Below, piece by piece: positions 63,598 through 64,000 of a stretch of 64,000 nt of DNA (within the stretch, counting starts at the first letter, position 1; each line of letters opens with the position of its first letter). Both the position numbers and the translations under genes were made by a program. The stretch is from Cupriavidus metallidurans CH34 (GTDB lineage: Bacteria; Pseudomonadota; Gammaproteobacteria; Burkholderiales; Burkholderiaceae). The stretch covers positions 2,046,001 through 2,110,000 of the forward strand of contig NC_007974.2 of NCBI RefSeq assembly GCF_000196015.1, read 5' to 3'. The notes under the pieces are model-generated. The model ran no database searches. It was not told the DNA's origin and saw only the letters and a program-made list of their open reading frames with translations.

Positions 63598-64000
63598 ATG
63601 ACTTCTCGCACTGCGAATCGAAACGTCCGGCAGACGGACGTTTCATCTTCGACCTCCGAGGAAGGCACCCGCGCCTTACGACGCGGCCTGACGCTGCTCG
63701 ACGCCATCCTGGCAGCCGGTAAGGATGGTCTCCGGGTGATCGACATGTGCCGCGCGGCCGGCCTGGAGCGGCCCACGGTCTACCGCTTGCTGGCGGCCCT
63801 GATCGACTGTGGATATGTGGTCCAGCACGGGAGATTTCGCTATGTGCGCGGTCCGCGTCTGGCGGCAATGCCACAGCGTGGGGAATCGACGGACCTTTCT
63901 GGAAAGCTGGGCCCGGTGCTCACGCGGGTGAGCCAGGCGTGCGGCGATGCCGCCTTCTGCGTGGTTCGCGATGGCGCGTTGTCGCGCTGCATCGCGCGCC
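63598..64000 (+). CDS. IclR-family regulator (partial, runs off the window)
   Basis: The first 134 codons of an IclR regulator. The winged helix-turn-helix is at about 28-85 (ALRRGLTLLDAILAAGKDGLRVIDMCRAAGLERPTVYRLLAALIDCGYV), followed by the start of the effector domain (LGPVLTRVSQACGDAAFCVV). The ATG at 63598 begins a Ser/Thr-rich lead of about 25 residues. It is divergent from the Bug gene (124 bases apart) and would control that operon. No stop codon is seen before the window ends. Confidence 0.85.
   Translation, partial: MTSRTANRNVRQTDVSSSTSEEGTRALRRGLTLLDAILAAGKDGLRVIDMCRAAGLERPTVYRLLAALIDCGYVVQHGRFRYVRGPRLAAMPQRGESTDLSGKLGPVLTRVSQACGDAAFCVVRDGALSRCIAR

Overview
The window is G+C-rich chromosomal DNA that looks like a betaproteobacterium of the Burkholderiaceae, most likely Cupriavidus or a close relative. 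The reasons are four Bug-family (TctC-type) solute-binding proteins, a FisR/persulfide dioxygenase/SQR locus of the kind known from Cupriavidus, a Burkholderia-type two-partner-secretion locus, and many LysR-type regulators. No tRNA, rRNA or CRISPR array was seen. The genus call is inference from gene content, not a database match.

Layout. 0.1-2.7 kb: an MgtC-like membrane protein, an exported metallo-beta-lactamase-fold protein and an adenosine-specific kinase. 2.7-17.4 kb, all on the minus strand: a MarR-like regulator, a 3004-residue TpsA/CdiA-like exoprotein, an overlapping 77-residue membrane protein in the immunity-gene position, a 41-residue membrane microprotein, an IS5-family remnant, a 63-residue lipoprotein, the TpsB transporter, and a three-lipoprotein CsgG/DUF4810/DUF799 module. 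The A-I-O-B order is that of Burkholderia contact-dependent inhibition (bcp/cdi) loci. The 3' end of tpsA and the genes after it are clearly A+T-richer than their surroundings. 17.4-20 kb: a small membrane protein, an unrecognised protein and a bestrophin-like channel.

19.9-27 kb is a sulfide oxidation locus. FisR lies between two oppositely directed sigma-54 promoters, each with an upstream perfect TGCCA/TGGCA palindrome. One promoter drives pdo-sqr and the other drives tauE-tsdA. Together they would oxidise sulfide to persulfide, then sulfite, and dispose of sulfite and thiosulfate by export and by oxidation to tetrathionate. 27-31 kb holds small secreted proteins, a HugZ-like flavin/heme protein and a DUF3300-DUF2950 pair, with a gap full of hairpins and a 113-bp palindromic repeat.

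31-48.8 kb and 59.3-64 kb hold CoA-dependent catabolic clusters: acyl-CoA dehydrogenase pair, crotonase and CoA-transferase; ADP-forming acyl-CoA synthetase and MmgE/PrpD; AMP-dependent acyl-CoA synthetase, citryl-CoA-lyase-like protein and SDR. Each has its own Bug protein and a LysR or IclR regulator, with no TctA/TctB membrane partner nearby. Between them lie an ene-reductase/aldo-keto reductase pair, a deleted ene-reductase remnant fused against an MFS gene, KatG and a YbaK-like protein. 52-59.3 kb is a Fur-regulated heme uptake cluster: TonB-dependent receptor, HmuY-like lipoprotein, HmuS, HmuT, HmuU and HmuV.

The strongest candidates for new biology are the A-I-O-B secretion locus joined to the CsgG trio, the two-armed FisR regulon that includes thiosulfate dehydrogenase, and the catabolic clusters whose crotonase and citrate-synthase-fold enzymes lack canonical catalytic residues.
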